64,000 nt of DNA, taken from NCBI RefSeq assembly GCF_018829635.1, contig NZ_JAHKKG010000009.1, positions 372,001-436,000 of the forward strand, given 5' to 3'. The notes beneath the pieces were generated by a model. The model had not been told where the DNA came from. It searched no databases and was given only the letters and a program-made list of their open reading frames with translations. The stretch comes from Paractinoplanes bogorensis. GTDB lineage: Bacteria; Actinomycetota; Actinomycetes; Mycobacteriales; Micromonosporaceae. A program made the position numbers and the translations under genes. This document shows, piece by piece, positions 28,291-37,180 of this stretch. How positions within the stretch are numbered: position 1 is the first letter of the stretch; every line of letters begins with the position of its first letter.

Positions 28291-28300
28291 ACGCGGATGG

Positions 28301-28591
28301 TCACGCGGGCTTTTCGCCGGCCGCGCGGTCACCCTGGGCGGCCGCGTCCTCGTCGCCGGCCAGGGCGGCGCGCAGCCGGTCCTTCTCGGCCTTGCGCCGG
28401 GTGGCCACGCCCACGAGCTGCTCGTTCATCTCGTTGCGCCACTTGGCAAGCAGGAAGTAGGACGCGACGGCCGACACCACGATCGCGATCATGCCGGCGA
28501 CCAGGAGGTTGAGCGGGGCGAAGGACAGCGCGCCGAGAACCAGCACGAACAGCCCCACGCGCCCCAGCGTGTATTTGATGGCCGGACTCAT
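28301..28591 (-). CDS. DUF4229 small membrane protein
   Basis: 96 residues, two membrane segments (about 12-50), then a charged, Ala-rich cytoplasmic tail that includes RNEMNEQLVGVATRRKAEKDRLRAAL. This matches the actinobacterial DUF4229 family of unknown function, often found near menaquinone and cytochrome genes. It lies 11 bases downstream of the next membrane-protein gene. The btu riboswitch follows at once. Confidence 0.82.
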   Translation of the reverse strand: MSPAIKYTLGRVGLFVLVLGALSFAPLNLLVAGMIAIVVSAVASYFLLAKWRNEMNEQLVGVATRRKAEKDRLRAALAGDEDAAAQGDRAAGEKPA

Positions 28592-28602
28592 GGTCTTCCC
28601 CT

Positions 28603-29031
28603 TCACCCCATGCGGTGGCTCAGCCACCGGAGGCCGTAGAACCACACCAGGCAATAGACGGCCGTGAAGGCCAGGGCACCGGCAAAACCGCTGATCAGCG
28701 TCGGGAACTGGTTTGCGGCCAGGCCGGCCAAGGTCATGCCGGCGACCACGGCGAAGCCGATGCCGAGCAGCGCGACCACGATGCGCGAGGCGCCGAAGCC
28801 CTCGGCCCGGAACTCCTCGACGAACAGCCACACCGGCAGGATGATCGCGAGCCATCCGCTCGTGTCGCCGAACTCGGAGACGTGGGTCAGCGACAGGATC
28901 GCCTCGAGGATCAGCACCAGGACGCCACTGACCACCAGCCCGGCCATCGCGGTGCCGAGAAGGTCACCGATGGTGGACAGGCGTCCACTGGGGTCGCGGC
29001 GCGGTCGGCGCTCGCTCTTCGTCTCCGTCAT
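28603..29031 (-). CDS. Four-segment membrane protein of unknown function
   Basis: 142 residues. A charged N-terminus (MTETKSERRPRRDPSGRLS) is followed by four hydrophobic segments and a short basic C-terminus (YGLRWLSHRMG). No motif I recognise. ATG 29031 is chosen over a longer frame that lacks membrane-protein character. Its stop is 11 bases before the DUF4229 start and its own start is 25 bases after the MqnE-like stop, so the three are likely one transcript. Confidence 0.75.
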   Translation of the reverse strand: MTETKSERRPRRDPSGRLSTIGDLLGTAMAGLVVSGVLVLILEAILSLTHVSEFGDTSGWLAIILPVWLFVEEFRAEGFGASRIVVALLGIGFAVVAGMTLAGLAANQFPTLISGFAGALAFTAVYCLVWFYGLRWLSHRMG

Positions 29032-29056
29032 GACAACAGCAGGATACGCGCCGGGC

Positions 29057-29707
29057 TCAGGCCCAGACTTTCTGCGGCTCGCGGCGACGCTCGGCCAACG
29101 ACGGGGCACGATCATGTTCCCGTACGACGTGGTAGCGCGCGTCGCGTCCGACCGGCTGGAAGCCCGCGTCCCAGATCAGCTCGAGCAGGTCGGCACGCTG
29201 CACCGAGTCCGGCGGGCCGGCGTCGTCGGACAGCGGACCGACCAGGTCGTCGGCGCCGAAGTTGAGGGTGAGCTGCGCGACCGACAGTCCGAGCGTGGTC
29301 CAGACACATGTCACGTGGGCCACGTTGTCGAACAGCAGACGCGACACGGCGAAGGTCTTGAGCGATTCGGCCGGCGCGGCCATGGTCGCGTCGTCCTGGT
29401 GGCGCAGCGGAATGAAGGCGGCGAAGCCACCGGTCTCGTCCTGCGTCTCGCGCAGCCGCAGGATCTGGTCGACGCGCTGCGCGGGCTCTTCACCCTGGCC
29501 GAAAATCATGGTGGCGACGTTCTCCGCGTCGTCGTCGGCGGCCGCGAACATCACCCGGTCGCCGTTGAGCTCGGTGCGCCTGTGGTGCGCGAGCCGGCCG
29601 AGCCAGGCGAGGTCGTCACTCGCGTACAGCACTTCGCCGTCGGCGCGGCTCAGTCGCTCCCCGGCGTAGACCTTCGCCTCGAGCTCACGCTTGAGTCCGG
29701 CATCCAT
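29057..29707 (-). CDS. mqnE: MqnE-like protein lacking the radical-SAM core
   Basis: 216 residues. The first 50 (MDAGLKRELEAKVYAGERLS to LNGDRVMF) match the N-terminus of aminofutalosine synthase MqnE. The sequence then jumps through AAADDDAENV to ATMIFGQGEEPAQRVDQILRL, which corresponds to the late barrel, and continues to the family C-terminus (LKTFAVSRLLFDNVAHV, ADLLELIWDAGFQPV). Roughly 130-140 residues are missing, including the CxxxCxxC [4Fe-4S] motif. Two smaller gaps are also present. The frame is clean and starts ATG 29707 with GAAGGAG upstream, so it is expressed as a protein. It cannot do radical-SAM chemistry as read. Confidence 0.85.
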   Translation of the reverse strand: MDAGLKRELEAKVYAGERLSRADGEVLYASDDLAWLGRLAHHRRTELNGDRVMFAAADDDAENVATMIFGQGEEPAQRVDQILRLRETQDETGGFAAFIPLRHQDDATMAAPAESLKTFAVSRLLFDNVAHVTCVWTTLGLSVAQLTLNFGADDLVGPLSDDAGPPDSVQRADLLELIWDAGFQPVGRDARYHVVREHDRAPSLAERRREPQKVWA

Positions 29708-29923
29708 CTGCGGCGCTCCTTCATCCCCGGCAACGTCTCCGAGCGTACGGGCAAGCCTTTGTGATCTTGAAAGAGCGCTCGCGGTCGGGGCCCAGGTCAC
29801 GCGGTTGTTGGCCGAATTCCCAGGCTTCTTTCATCTTCGATCAATCGACAGGCGTGTAAGGAGTGAGGTAAGTCTTTAGGGGGAACGGCAGCGACACACG
29901 ATGTCGCGGCGGACGGGGAGCAG

Positions 29924-31609
29924 ATGGCGACAGCACGAGTTGGGGTCCAGCGGTCACGCAGCGCGCGCCCATGGTGGCGCCCTGTGGTGTTCTCTGCTGT
30001 CGCCGCCACCATCGCCGCCCTGTTCCAGCCCGTCCCCGCCTTCGCCGACCCGGCCGCCGCCCCGCAAGACACCTTCAGCGTCGCCGTTCCCGACGTCGGC
30101 TCCCGGCCGATGCCCCTGGGCACGCTGGCCATGCCGGGGCAGAAGGCCGCGACGCCCACCCCGACCACCTCGCTCACCGGCGTCGCCACCAGCCCGGTCC
30201 TGCAGCAGATCGAAAAGGGTCGCAACGAGATCTCGACCCTGGGCGACGAGCTGATCCAGCTCGGGCAGGATCGCGACCTCGCCCGTGACCAGCAGACCGC
30301 GGCCAAGCTGAAATACGAGCAGGCGACCGAGGCCCTGCGGCAGGCGCAGACCGCCGCCGCCGAGGCCGCTGCCCAGTCCGTGGTCGACGCCGCCGCGGCT
30401 CCTCCCGGCGGGCTCGGCGGTCTCTCCGACCTCGGCGACCTCGCCCGCCTGCAGCGCGGCGACGGCACCCAGCAGGCCGTGGCCCGCCAGATCCAGCTGG
30501 CTCAGATCAACTCGCAGCTCGCCCTCGACGAGCAGGCGCTGAGCACCGATCGCTACAACCAGTCGGCGACGAAGTACAACCAGCTCAACAGCAAGCTGAG
30601 CACCAAGCAGGCAGCCCAGCAGCGCCTCGAGCTGGCGCACACCGACGAGATCGCCGCCGCCGAGGCGAGCCAGGCCGGGGTCGACAGCGCGCTCGGCGCG
30701 GGCTTCCTGGCCGGCGCCGAGGCCGGTCGTGGCGCCGACGCCCGGGCCATCAACGCGCTCAAATACGCCCTGGCTCAGCGCGGCGACCCCTACGTCTGGT
30801 CCGAGGAAGGCCCGGACGAATACGACTGCTCCGGTCTCATGTACGCGGCATACCGCTCGGTCGGCTTCCCGCTCACCCGCGTCTCCCGCGACCAGTACTG
30901 GCAGACCCGCAACAAGGTCGTGTCGCGCTACTCGCTGCTCCCCGGCGACCTGCTGTTCTTCAGCTACACGAACAGCTGGAAGGGCATTCACCACGTCGCC
31001 ATGTACGCCGGCAACGGCATGATGGTCGAGGCCCCGCGCACCGGCCTCAACGTGCGGCTGACCCCGGTCCGGTGGTCGCGGCTCTTCCAGGCCACCCGCA
31101 TCTTCGGCTCGATCGAGGGCGTCGTCCCCGGCCCCGAGCTGGGCCAGCCCGACCCCGACCCGACCGGCGGCAACCCGGCGCAGCCCACATTGCCGACGAG
31201 GCCGACCACGCCTCCGGCGACCACAAAGCCGCCGACCACTCCGCCGGCCACCACAAAGCCGCCGACCACCCCACCGGCCACCACAAAGCCGCCGACCACC
31301 CCACCGGCCACCACAAAGCCGCCGACCACCACTCCACCCGCCACGACTCCACCGGCGACCACGCCGCCCGCGACCACGCCGCCGGCCACCACCCCGCCCG
31401 CGACCACGGCCCCGCCGGTCGCGACGCAGCCGCCGGCCACGACGCCGACGACCGGTGGGTCGGGTTCGGGCGGCAGCCCGTCCGGCGGCGGGTCCAACTC
31501 GGCCGGTGCCGGTTCCTCGGCGGCCAACACGCCGAGCGGCACGACCAGCTCGGCCAACGCCACCGAATCCAAGACCCAGTCCGCCTCGGCGTCCGCTTCC
31601 GGCAACTGA
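29924..31609 (+). CDS. Secreted NlpC/P60 peptidoglycan hydrolase
   Basis: 561 residues. Signal peptide 1-41 (ending AFA), then a coiled-coil region (about 95-255), then an NlpC/P60 cysteine peptidase domain (about 270-385) with Cys302 in YDCSGLMYAAY and His357 in GIHHVAMYAG. It cleaves cell-wall stem peptides. The C-terminal 160 residues are a Pro/Thr tail with four PPATTK/PPTT units and several PPATT units, then Ser/Gly-rich sequence. ATG 29924 has GGGGAG upstream. Coiled coil plus NlpC/P60 is the RipA/RpfB-partner type layout for division or growth. Confidence 0.9.
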   Translation: MATARVGVQRSRSARPWWRPVVFSAVAATIAALFQPVPAFADPAAAPQDTFSVAVPDVGSRPMPLGTLAMPGQKAATPTPTTSLTGVATSPVLQQIEKGRNEISTLGDELIQLGQDRDLARDQQTAAKLKYEQATEALRQAQTAAAEAAAQSVVDAAAAPPGGLGGLSDLGDLARLQRGDGTQQAVARQIQLAQINSQLALDEQALSTDRYNQSATKYNQLNSKLSTKQAAQQRLELAHTDEIAAAEASQAGVDSALGAGFLAGAEAGRGADARAINALKYALAQRGDPYVWSEEGPDEYDCSGLMYAAYRSVGFPLTRVSRDQYWQTRNKVVSRYSLLPGDLLFFSYTNSWKGIHHVAMYAGNGMMVEAPRTGLNVRLTPVRWSRLFQATRIFGSIEGVVPGPELGQPDPDPTGGNPAQPTLPTRPTTPPATTKPPTTPPATTKPPTTPPATTKPPTTPPATTKPPTTTPPATTPPATTPPATTPPATTPPATTAPPVATQPPATTPTTGGSGSGGSPSGGGSNSAGAGSSAANTPSGTTSSANATESKTQSASASASGN

Positions 31610-31820
31610 CAGCACGGTTGGGCCGGGCGTCCGCTTCGGTCCGGCCGGGCCGGCGCCACGTCCACCGGCAGGCGTTCAAATTTCGCCTTTCCGGTGGTCA
31701 GTGCCGGGCCGGGGGCATGGTCCGGTTGATGCCGGGTGTGCTGACGCGCACGGATATGGCACGGTTATGTGCAGCGCCCGACGACCGAATCCCGTCGGCA
31801 CGCGGCGGTCGGGAGGATCC

Positions 31821-34268
31821 ATGGACGAGCGGCAGGCGGCACCGGACAGCGACGGCATGAAGCCGCCCGCTGCGCGGACGCCCGCAGACGACCAGGACGG
31901 TTACGCACCCCCGCCGCCGCCCGCACCGGGCGCCCTGTGGGCCGCCAAGCCGGCCGACCAGGATTCCGGCCCGGCCCGCGCCTCCGCCCCCGTTTCCGCA
32001 GCTCCCGTCTCCGGCTCGGCCCGCGCGTCCGCCCCCGTCTCGGCGGCGCCGGCTTCCGGCTCGGCCCCTGTCTCGGCGGCGCCGGCTTCCGGCTCGGCCC
32101 CGGTTTCCGCGGCTCCCGCTTCCGGCGGCGGCACCTACGGCACACCCGTCTCCGCAGCCCCTGTCTCCGGCCCCGGCACCTACGGCACGCCCGTCGCCGC
32201 AGCCCCTGTCTCCGCGGCCCCTGTCTCCGGCGCCGGCACCTACGGCACGCCCGTGTCCGCGACTTCTGCCGCCGACGTGCCGGCCTCGGGCGGACCGATC
32301 TTCGGCTCGCCCACCTCCGGCGTGCCTGCGTCCGGCTCGGCCGGTTCCGGTTCGCCTTCGTCTGCCTCCCCCGCCGTCGGCTCGCCCGGCTCCGGTGGGC
32401 CGATTTCGGAGGCGCCGGTTTCCGGTGCTCCGGGCGACGGCGGCCAGAGCCGGGCCATCGGCTCAGCCCGCCCGACCAGCCCCGCCGCCGGTGATCTTGT
32501 GCCCGAGCGCGTCGACGGCACCAGCCGCCGGCTTCCGTCCACCCTGGGCACCGGCGCCGCACGGGCCACGGTGCCCGGCTCGATCAGTCCCGATTCGGCG
32601 GGTGCGGCCCGCGCGACCGGCTGGGGCACGGGCGAGGCGAAGCTCTACGGCAGCAAGTCGGCCGAGGCCGCGGGCGCCAAGGTCGTCACCCCGACGTCGA
32701 CGGCCTCGGCCCCCGTCTCCGCTGCCCCGTCAGCCCCGGTCGTCTCATCGGCCCCCGTCTCCGCTGCCCCGTCGGCGGCCCCGGTCGCCTCATCGGCCCC
32801 GCCGGCTGGATCGTCGGGAGCGCCCACCGCTTATTCCGGATCGTCCGGGGTCTCTTCCGCGCCACCGGCCCGCGATTCCTCGCGCTCGGAGTTCTTCCCG
32901 CCGACAGACACCGCCAAGAGCAGCTCGACCACCCGCTCGACCGCGCCGGAGTCCGATCAGGAGAGCCGCCCGCCCGCGCCCGAGCCCGGCCAGGTGAGCC
33001 GCCCGTCCGCGCCCGAGCCCGGCCAGGTGAGCCGCTCGGTCGTCGCCCGCGCCAAGGTCACACCGCCCCCGACGGGTTCCCGTCCGCAGGCCACCTCGCC
33101 CGAGCCGGGCCCTGGTGATCCCACGCCGTCCGACCCCAAGCCTTCGGATCCCCGGCCGTCCGATCCACAGCCTGGACGTCCTTCGCCCGGCGACCCGCGC
33201 CCGACCGACCCCGACCCGGGTCAGCCGCAGCCCGGCCATCCCGAGCCGACCCAACCCGACCCGTCGGAGCCGGAGCCCGTCGAGCCCGAACCCGAGCGCC
33301 CGGCCCCGGTGCCGGCACCGCCGTCGCGTCCCGAGCCGACCAGCCCCGCGCCCGGCCGCCCCGACCCGATCCAGCCTCCGGACCCGTTCCCGGCCCCGCC
33401 CACGCCCGGTCCGTTCCCGGCGCCCACTCCGGGCCCGTTCCCGAGCCCGGAGCCGCGGCCGGCCCCGACCCCGCCCGGACCGAACCCGCCCGGGCCCTAT
33501 CCGCCGAGCCCGGTTCCGAGTCCGGCGCCGCCCGGTCCCGTACCGCCCGGCCCTGGTCCGTCGCCGGTTCCGCCCGGTCCCGGCCCCTCTCCGATGCCAC
33601 CCGGCCCCGGCCCGTCGCCCGTGCCGCCAGGACCGGGGCCGAGCCCCGTACCTGGCCCGCCCGGACCGAGCCCCGTGCCCGGGCCGCCGCAGCCGATCGT
33701 CCCGCCGCCCCCGATGATCCAGACTGGCGGCAGCGGCCTACCTTCGTACACGGTGCCGCCCGCCACCGGAGGCCGTTCCCCGGCCGCCACCACCCCGTTC
33801 GGGGTCGTCGGGCCGGACCCTCAGCAGCCACCGATCGGCGCGAGTTCGTCTCGTCCGTTCGGTTCCCGCCCCAGCCAGGAGGCTTCCATTTCCGGTCCGA
33901 GCGAGTCCGCGCCGGCCACCCAGGTCAGCGCCGCTCCCGCCTACCCGCCCGGCTTCGACCCCGAGCCGACCATGGCCGTGCCGCAGCAGCGGATCCACCC
34001 CAACGGCACGCTCTACGGAACCGGTGGATACGAGACGATCGACGCGACGATGCCCGTCTCGACCAATCCGGTGGAGAATTCCGGGTCGCTAACCGGACAC
34101 ATCCTGGCCCAGGGCTGGCGTGACGAGGTCGTCGACCGGCGGCGCAGCAACCTCAAGGTCGCGGTCGCCATGCTGGTGGTGTTGGGCCTGCTCGTGACGG
34201 TGAGCATCGTGTTCCTGCTGACCGCGGGCAGCTCGTTCAGCGACTGGATCGGCGGCATCTTCTCCTGA
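31821..34268 (+). CDS. Giant disordered Pro/Ser/Ala-rich tail-anchored membrane protein
   Basis: 815 residues. Residues 1 to about 770 are low-complexity: SAPVSAAPASG repeats (about 50-110), GTYGTPVSAAPVSG repeats, EPGQVSRP repeats near 390, a DP/SDP-rich tract, and a PGPSPVPPGPG tract (about 570-630). One membrane segment, near 780-802, follows RRRSNLK, so the long N-part should be cytoplasmic and only about 13 residues lie outside (inference from the positive-inside rule). ATG 31821 has GGGAGG upstream. No known domain. It follows the NlpC/P60 gene by 211 bases. Confidence 0.75.
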   Translation: MDERQAAPDSDGMKPPAARTPADDQDGYAPPPPPAPGALWAAKPADQDSGPARASAPVSAAPVSGSARASAPVSAAPASGSAPVSAAPASGSAPVSAAPASGGGTYGTPVSAAPVSGPGTYGTPVAAAPVSAAPVSGAGTYGTPVSATSAADVPASGGPIFGSPTSGVPASGSAGSGSPSSASPAVGSPGSGGPISEAPVSGAPGDGGQSRAIGSARPTSPAAGDLVPERVDGTSRRLPSTLGTGAARATVPGSISPDSAGAARATGWGTGEAKLYGSKSAEAAGAKVVTPTSTASAPVSAAPSAPVVSSAPVSAAPSAAPVASSAPPAGSSGAPTAYSGSSGVSSAPPARDSSRSEFFPPTDTAKSSSTTRSTAPESDQESRPPAPEPGQVSRPSAPEPGQVSRSVVARAKVTPPPTGSRPQATSPEPGPGDPTPSDPKPSDPRPSDPQPGRPSPGDPRPTDPDPGQPQPGHPEPTQPDPSEPEPVEPEPERPAPVPAPPSRPEPTSPAPGRPDPIQPPDPFPAPPTPGPFPAPTPGPFPSPEPRPAPTPPGPNPPGPYPPSPVPSPAPPGPVPPGPGPSPVPPGPGPSPMPPGPGPSPVPPGPGPSPVPGPPGPSPVPGPPQPIVPPPPMIQTGGSGLPSYTVPPATGGRSPAATTPFGVVGPDPQQPPIGASSSRPFGSRPSQEASISGPSESAPATQVSAAPAYPPGFDPEPTMAVPQQRIHPNGTLYGTGGYETIDATMPVSTNPVENSGSLTGHILAQGWRDEVVDRRRSNLKVAVAMLVVLGLLVTVSIVFLLTAGSSFSDWIGGIFS

Positions 34269-34575
34269 TCGCGGCGGGCCGCCGGTCCCGATTCGGCGAG
34301 TCGCCCGATTTGGTATGTCGCCCGGTGCGGCCTAAGCTTGCCGGGTTTGCGCAGCATGAGCTGCGTGCCCTGCGTCACTGGTGCGGTGAGCCTGCCCACT
34401 AGCGGCGTGGAATGCGGTCGGCGTGCGAAACGTTGAGCCGTACACTTATGACAGTTACTGACGCGGCGTGCCCTTGCGGAGCACGCCACGGGCGTTCTTG
34501 CGGGCATTTCAGCGGCCGGCTCTCGGCAGCCGCGGCGGGCTATTCGCGAGCATGCGCCCCCGTAGAGAGGTTCTC
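34269..34575 (+). promoter_or_regulatory. Structured leader upstream of the DEAD-box helicase
   Basis: 307 bases without a gene. It holds a hairpin CGCAGC-ATGA-GCTGCG (34350-34365), another with arms GGCGTGC and GCACGCC (about 34464-34486), and further GC-rich self-complementary sequence up to the start. Long structured leaders are common on cold-responsive DEAD-box helicase genes and often serve autoregulation; that use here is inference. Confidence 0.45.
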
Positions 34576-36549
34576 TTGACCACTTTCGCTGATCCCAGCA
34601 CGTTCCCGTCCGTCTTCGAACCCCGTTCCACCGAAGAGCAGACCCCCGAGACTCCGGCCACCGACGAGACGTCGGTCACCGTCGAGACTGCGGAAGCCAC
34701 CACTGAGGAGCCCACGGCGACCACGCACACGACCACCGAGCCGACGACCGCCGAACTCACGATCACCGAGCCCGCCGCTGTCGAGCCCGCGGTCTTCGCG
34801 GAGCCCGCGGCCACGGTCGCTGAGCCCACGGCCGCAGTCGCGGAGCCGGCTGTCGAGGAAATCGAGGAGCCCGCGGTCCCGGCCGTCGTCCTGCCGAGCT
34901 TCGCCGAGCTGGGCCTGCCTGCCGAGCTGGTGCGCGTCCTCACCCGCGAGGGCATCACCACGCCGTTCGAGATCCAGGCCGCGACCATGCCCGACGCGCT
35001 GGCCGGTCGTGACGTTCTCGGCCGCGGTCAGACCGGCTCGGGCAAGACCCTGGCCTTCGGTCTGCCGCTGCTGGCCCGGGTCGCCCAGGGCGGCCGCGCC
35101 AAGCCGCACCACCCCAAGGCCCTGATCCTGGTGCCGACGCGTGAGCTGGCCATGCAGGTGGCTGACGCGCTGATGCCGCTCGGCCGTTCGGTCGGCGTCT
35201 TCCTCAAGACCGCAGTCGGCGGCGTTCCCTACGACCGTCAGATGGACGCGCTGCGCCGCGGCGTCGAGGTCATGGTCGCCACCCCGGGCCGCCTCGGCGA
35301 CCTGATCGAGCGGGGTGCCTGCAAGCTCGACGACATCGAGATCACCGTGCTCGACGAGGCCGACCAGATGGCCGACATGGGCTTCCTGCCCGAGGTCACC
35401 GAGCTGCTGGCCAAGACCCCCGAGCACGCGCAGCGCCTGCTCTTCTCGGCCACCCTCGACGGTGACGTCGACGCGCTGGTCAAGCGGTTCATGCACGACC
35501 CGGTCACGCACTCGACGGCTCCGGCCGAGGCGAGCGTGTCCACCATGGACCACCACCTGCTGCTGATCCCGCCGCACGACAAGTTCCCGATCGCGGCCGC
35601 GATCGCCAACCGGGCCGGCAAGACGATCGTCTTCGCCCGCACCCAGATGGGCGTCGACCGGCTGGTCGAGCAGCTGCGTCAGGTCGGCGTCCGGGCCGGT
35701 GCGCTGCACGGCGGCAAGACCCAGCGGGTCCGCACGCGCACGCTGGCCGAGTTCAAGGAGGGCCGCACCAGCGTCCTGGTGGCGACCGACGTGGCCGCCC
35801 GCGGCATCCACGTCGACGGCATCTCGCTGGTCATGCACGTCGACCCGCCCAAGGACCCGAAGGACTACCTGCACCGGGCCGGTCGCACGGCCCGGGCCGG
35901 CGAGTCCGGCGCCGTGGTCACGCTGGTGCTGCCCAAGCAGCGCCGCAGCACCCAGGCCATGATGTCGAAGGCCGGTGTCGCGCCGACCGAGACCCGGGTG
36001 CGCAACGGTGACGAGAAGCTGATCGAGATCACCGGCGCCCGCGAGCCGAGCGGCGTGCCCGTGGTCGACGAGCCGGAGCCCCGCCGCGAGCGTGGCGACC
36101 GGCCGCGGGGCCGCTTCGGCGACCGCCCGCAGCGCTCGTACGGCGACCGCTCCCGCGGTGACCGTCCGCAGCGCTCGTACGGTGACCGTCCGCAGCGCTC
36201 CTTCGACGGCGGTGACCGTCCGCAGCGGTCGTACGGTGACCGTCCGGCGGGCGACCGTTCCGAGCGCGGTGGCTACGGCGACCGCCCCCAGCGGTCCTAC
36301 GGCGACCGTCCGGCCGGCGAGCGCGGCAGCTACGGCGACCGCTCGGGCTCGGGCGACCGCGCCACCGGCGGCGGCTACAGCGGCGACCGCGGTGGCTACG
36401 GCGACCGTCCGCGCGGCGAGCGCAGCTTCGGCGGCGCCCGCAACGGCGAGCGGGCCGGCGGCTTCCGTCGCGACAACAACCAGCGCAACGACCGCCGCGA
36501 GGGCCCCGCGGGCCGCTTCGGCTCGGCCCGCCCGGCGCGCACCTACTGA
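34576..36549 (+). CDS. DEAD-box RNA helicase with RGD/YGDR-rich tail
   Basis: 657 residues. The N-terminal 100 residues are Thr/Glu/Pro/Ala-rich and acidic. The helicase core follows: GQTGSGKT, PTRELA, TPGRLGD, DEAD (VLDEADQM), FSATLD, then ATDVAARGIHVDG and HRAGRTARAG. The C-terminal 160 residues are repeats of GDRPQRSYGDRP-type sequence, a basic RNA-binding tail. TTG 34576 is chosen: AGAGG lies five bases upstream and the protein begins TTFADPS; ATG 34552 is an alternative without a Shine-Dalgarno. It likely acts in RNA unwinding, ribosome assembly or decay. Confidence 0.9.
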   Translation: MTTFADPSTFPSVFEPRSTEEQTPETPATDETSVTVETAEATTEEPTATTHTTTEPTTAELTITEPAAVEPAVFAEPAATVAEPTAAVAEPAVEEIEEPAVPAVVLPSFAELGLPAELVRVLTREGITTPFEIQAATMPDALAGRDVLGRGQTGSGKTLAFGLPLLARVAQGGRAKPHHPKALILVPTRELAMQVADALMPLGRSVGVFLKTAVGGVPYDRQMDALRRGVEVMVATPGRLGDLIERGACKLDDIEITVLDEADQMADMGFLPEVTELLAKTPEHAQRLLFSATLDGDVDALVKRFMHDPVTHSTAPAEASVSTMDHHLLLIPPHDKFPIAAAIANRAGKTIVFARTQMGVDRLVEQLRQVGVRAGALHGGKTQRVRTRTLAEFKEGRTSVLVATDVAARGIHVDGISLVMHVDPPKDPKDYLHRAGRTARAGESGAVVTLVLPKQRRSTQAMMSKAGVAPTETRVRNGDEKLIEITGAREPSGVPVVDEPEPRRERGDRPRGRFGDRPQRSYGDRSRGDRPQRSYGDRPQRSFDGGDRPQRSYGDRPAGDRSERGGYGDRPQRSYGDRPAGERGSYGDRSGSGDRATGGGYSGDRGGYGDRPRGERSFGGARNGERAGGFRRDNNQRNDRREGPAGRFGSARPARTY

Positions 36550-36565
36550 GAAACACCCAGCAAGA

Positions 36566-36613
36566 CCGGACGCCCGGCCCCCCGAATCAGCGGGGGCCGG
36601 GCGTCCGGCTTTT
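36566..36613 (+). terminator. Strong intrinsic terminator of the DEAD-box helicase gene
   Basis: 17-bp perfect stem (36566-36582 and 36592-36608) with a nine-base loop, followed by CTTTT. It starts 17 bases after the helicase stop. Confidence 0.9.
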
Positions 36614-36736
36614 CCACAGTTCCCACCAGAGCACGGCGCTCCTTTGGACAAGTCCCCCACGAACTTGACGCCGGGCTAGCGTCCCTTCCTATTCCCCAGG
36701 GCGGGTGGGGGCTAGACGAGTAAGTCCTAACCGCGG

Positions 36737-37086
36737 TTAGTGGTCGTAGGCGATCAGTGACCTGGTCACGGGCTGGCCGGTGGCGCGGTTGTGCCAGATC
36801 GCGGCGGTCAGGGCGAGGATGCGTTAGGCGATACGGGCGGTGACGCCTTCGATCTGCGACCGCCGTGCAGTTCGAGGTCGAGTTGGCCTTTCAACGCGTC
36901 GTTGACCGACTCGATGAGCTGCCGGACCGCCTGCCTGAGCAGCGATGACGCCGCCCGCAGGCGTTTGTTGTAGCCGGACTGGCCGGGCAGATACGGGAAC
37001 GTGCCAGGCAGACGCTGAGGCAGGAACCGCAGCCAGCGGGCCTCGGACCGGATCCCGAGCAGAGCCTGGGCGACCGCGATGGTCTA
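36737..37086 (-). pseudogene. IS982-family transposase remnant with deleted catalytic core
   Basis: The minus strand encodes pieces of an IS982-type transposase in order: TIAVAQALLGIRSEARWLRF, then GYNKRLRAA, then directly LIESVNDALKGQLDL, and the C-terminal LALTAAIWHN and RSLIAYDH ending at TAA 36739-36737. The DDE catalytic middle is missing. Before the C-terminal part one base has been lost (frameshift at about 36846) and a Gln codon has become TAA near 36830. The N-terminus before TIAV is absent. No terminal inverted repeats or target duplication are visible. Confidence 0.82.
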
Positions 37087-37180
37087 GGGATGGCGGCTCC
37101 GGTCGCGCACGAAAAATCGAAGGCGGGCGCCGGCTCCCGTCGGGCACGACAATCGGGCGCTGGGCGGGTAGACAGGAGGG

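Noticed and set aside
29708-29923. c-di-AMP (ydaO) riboswitch before the NlpC/P60 gene
   Set aside because: Such switches often precede actinobacterial wall hydrolases, but the conserved core is not visible here.
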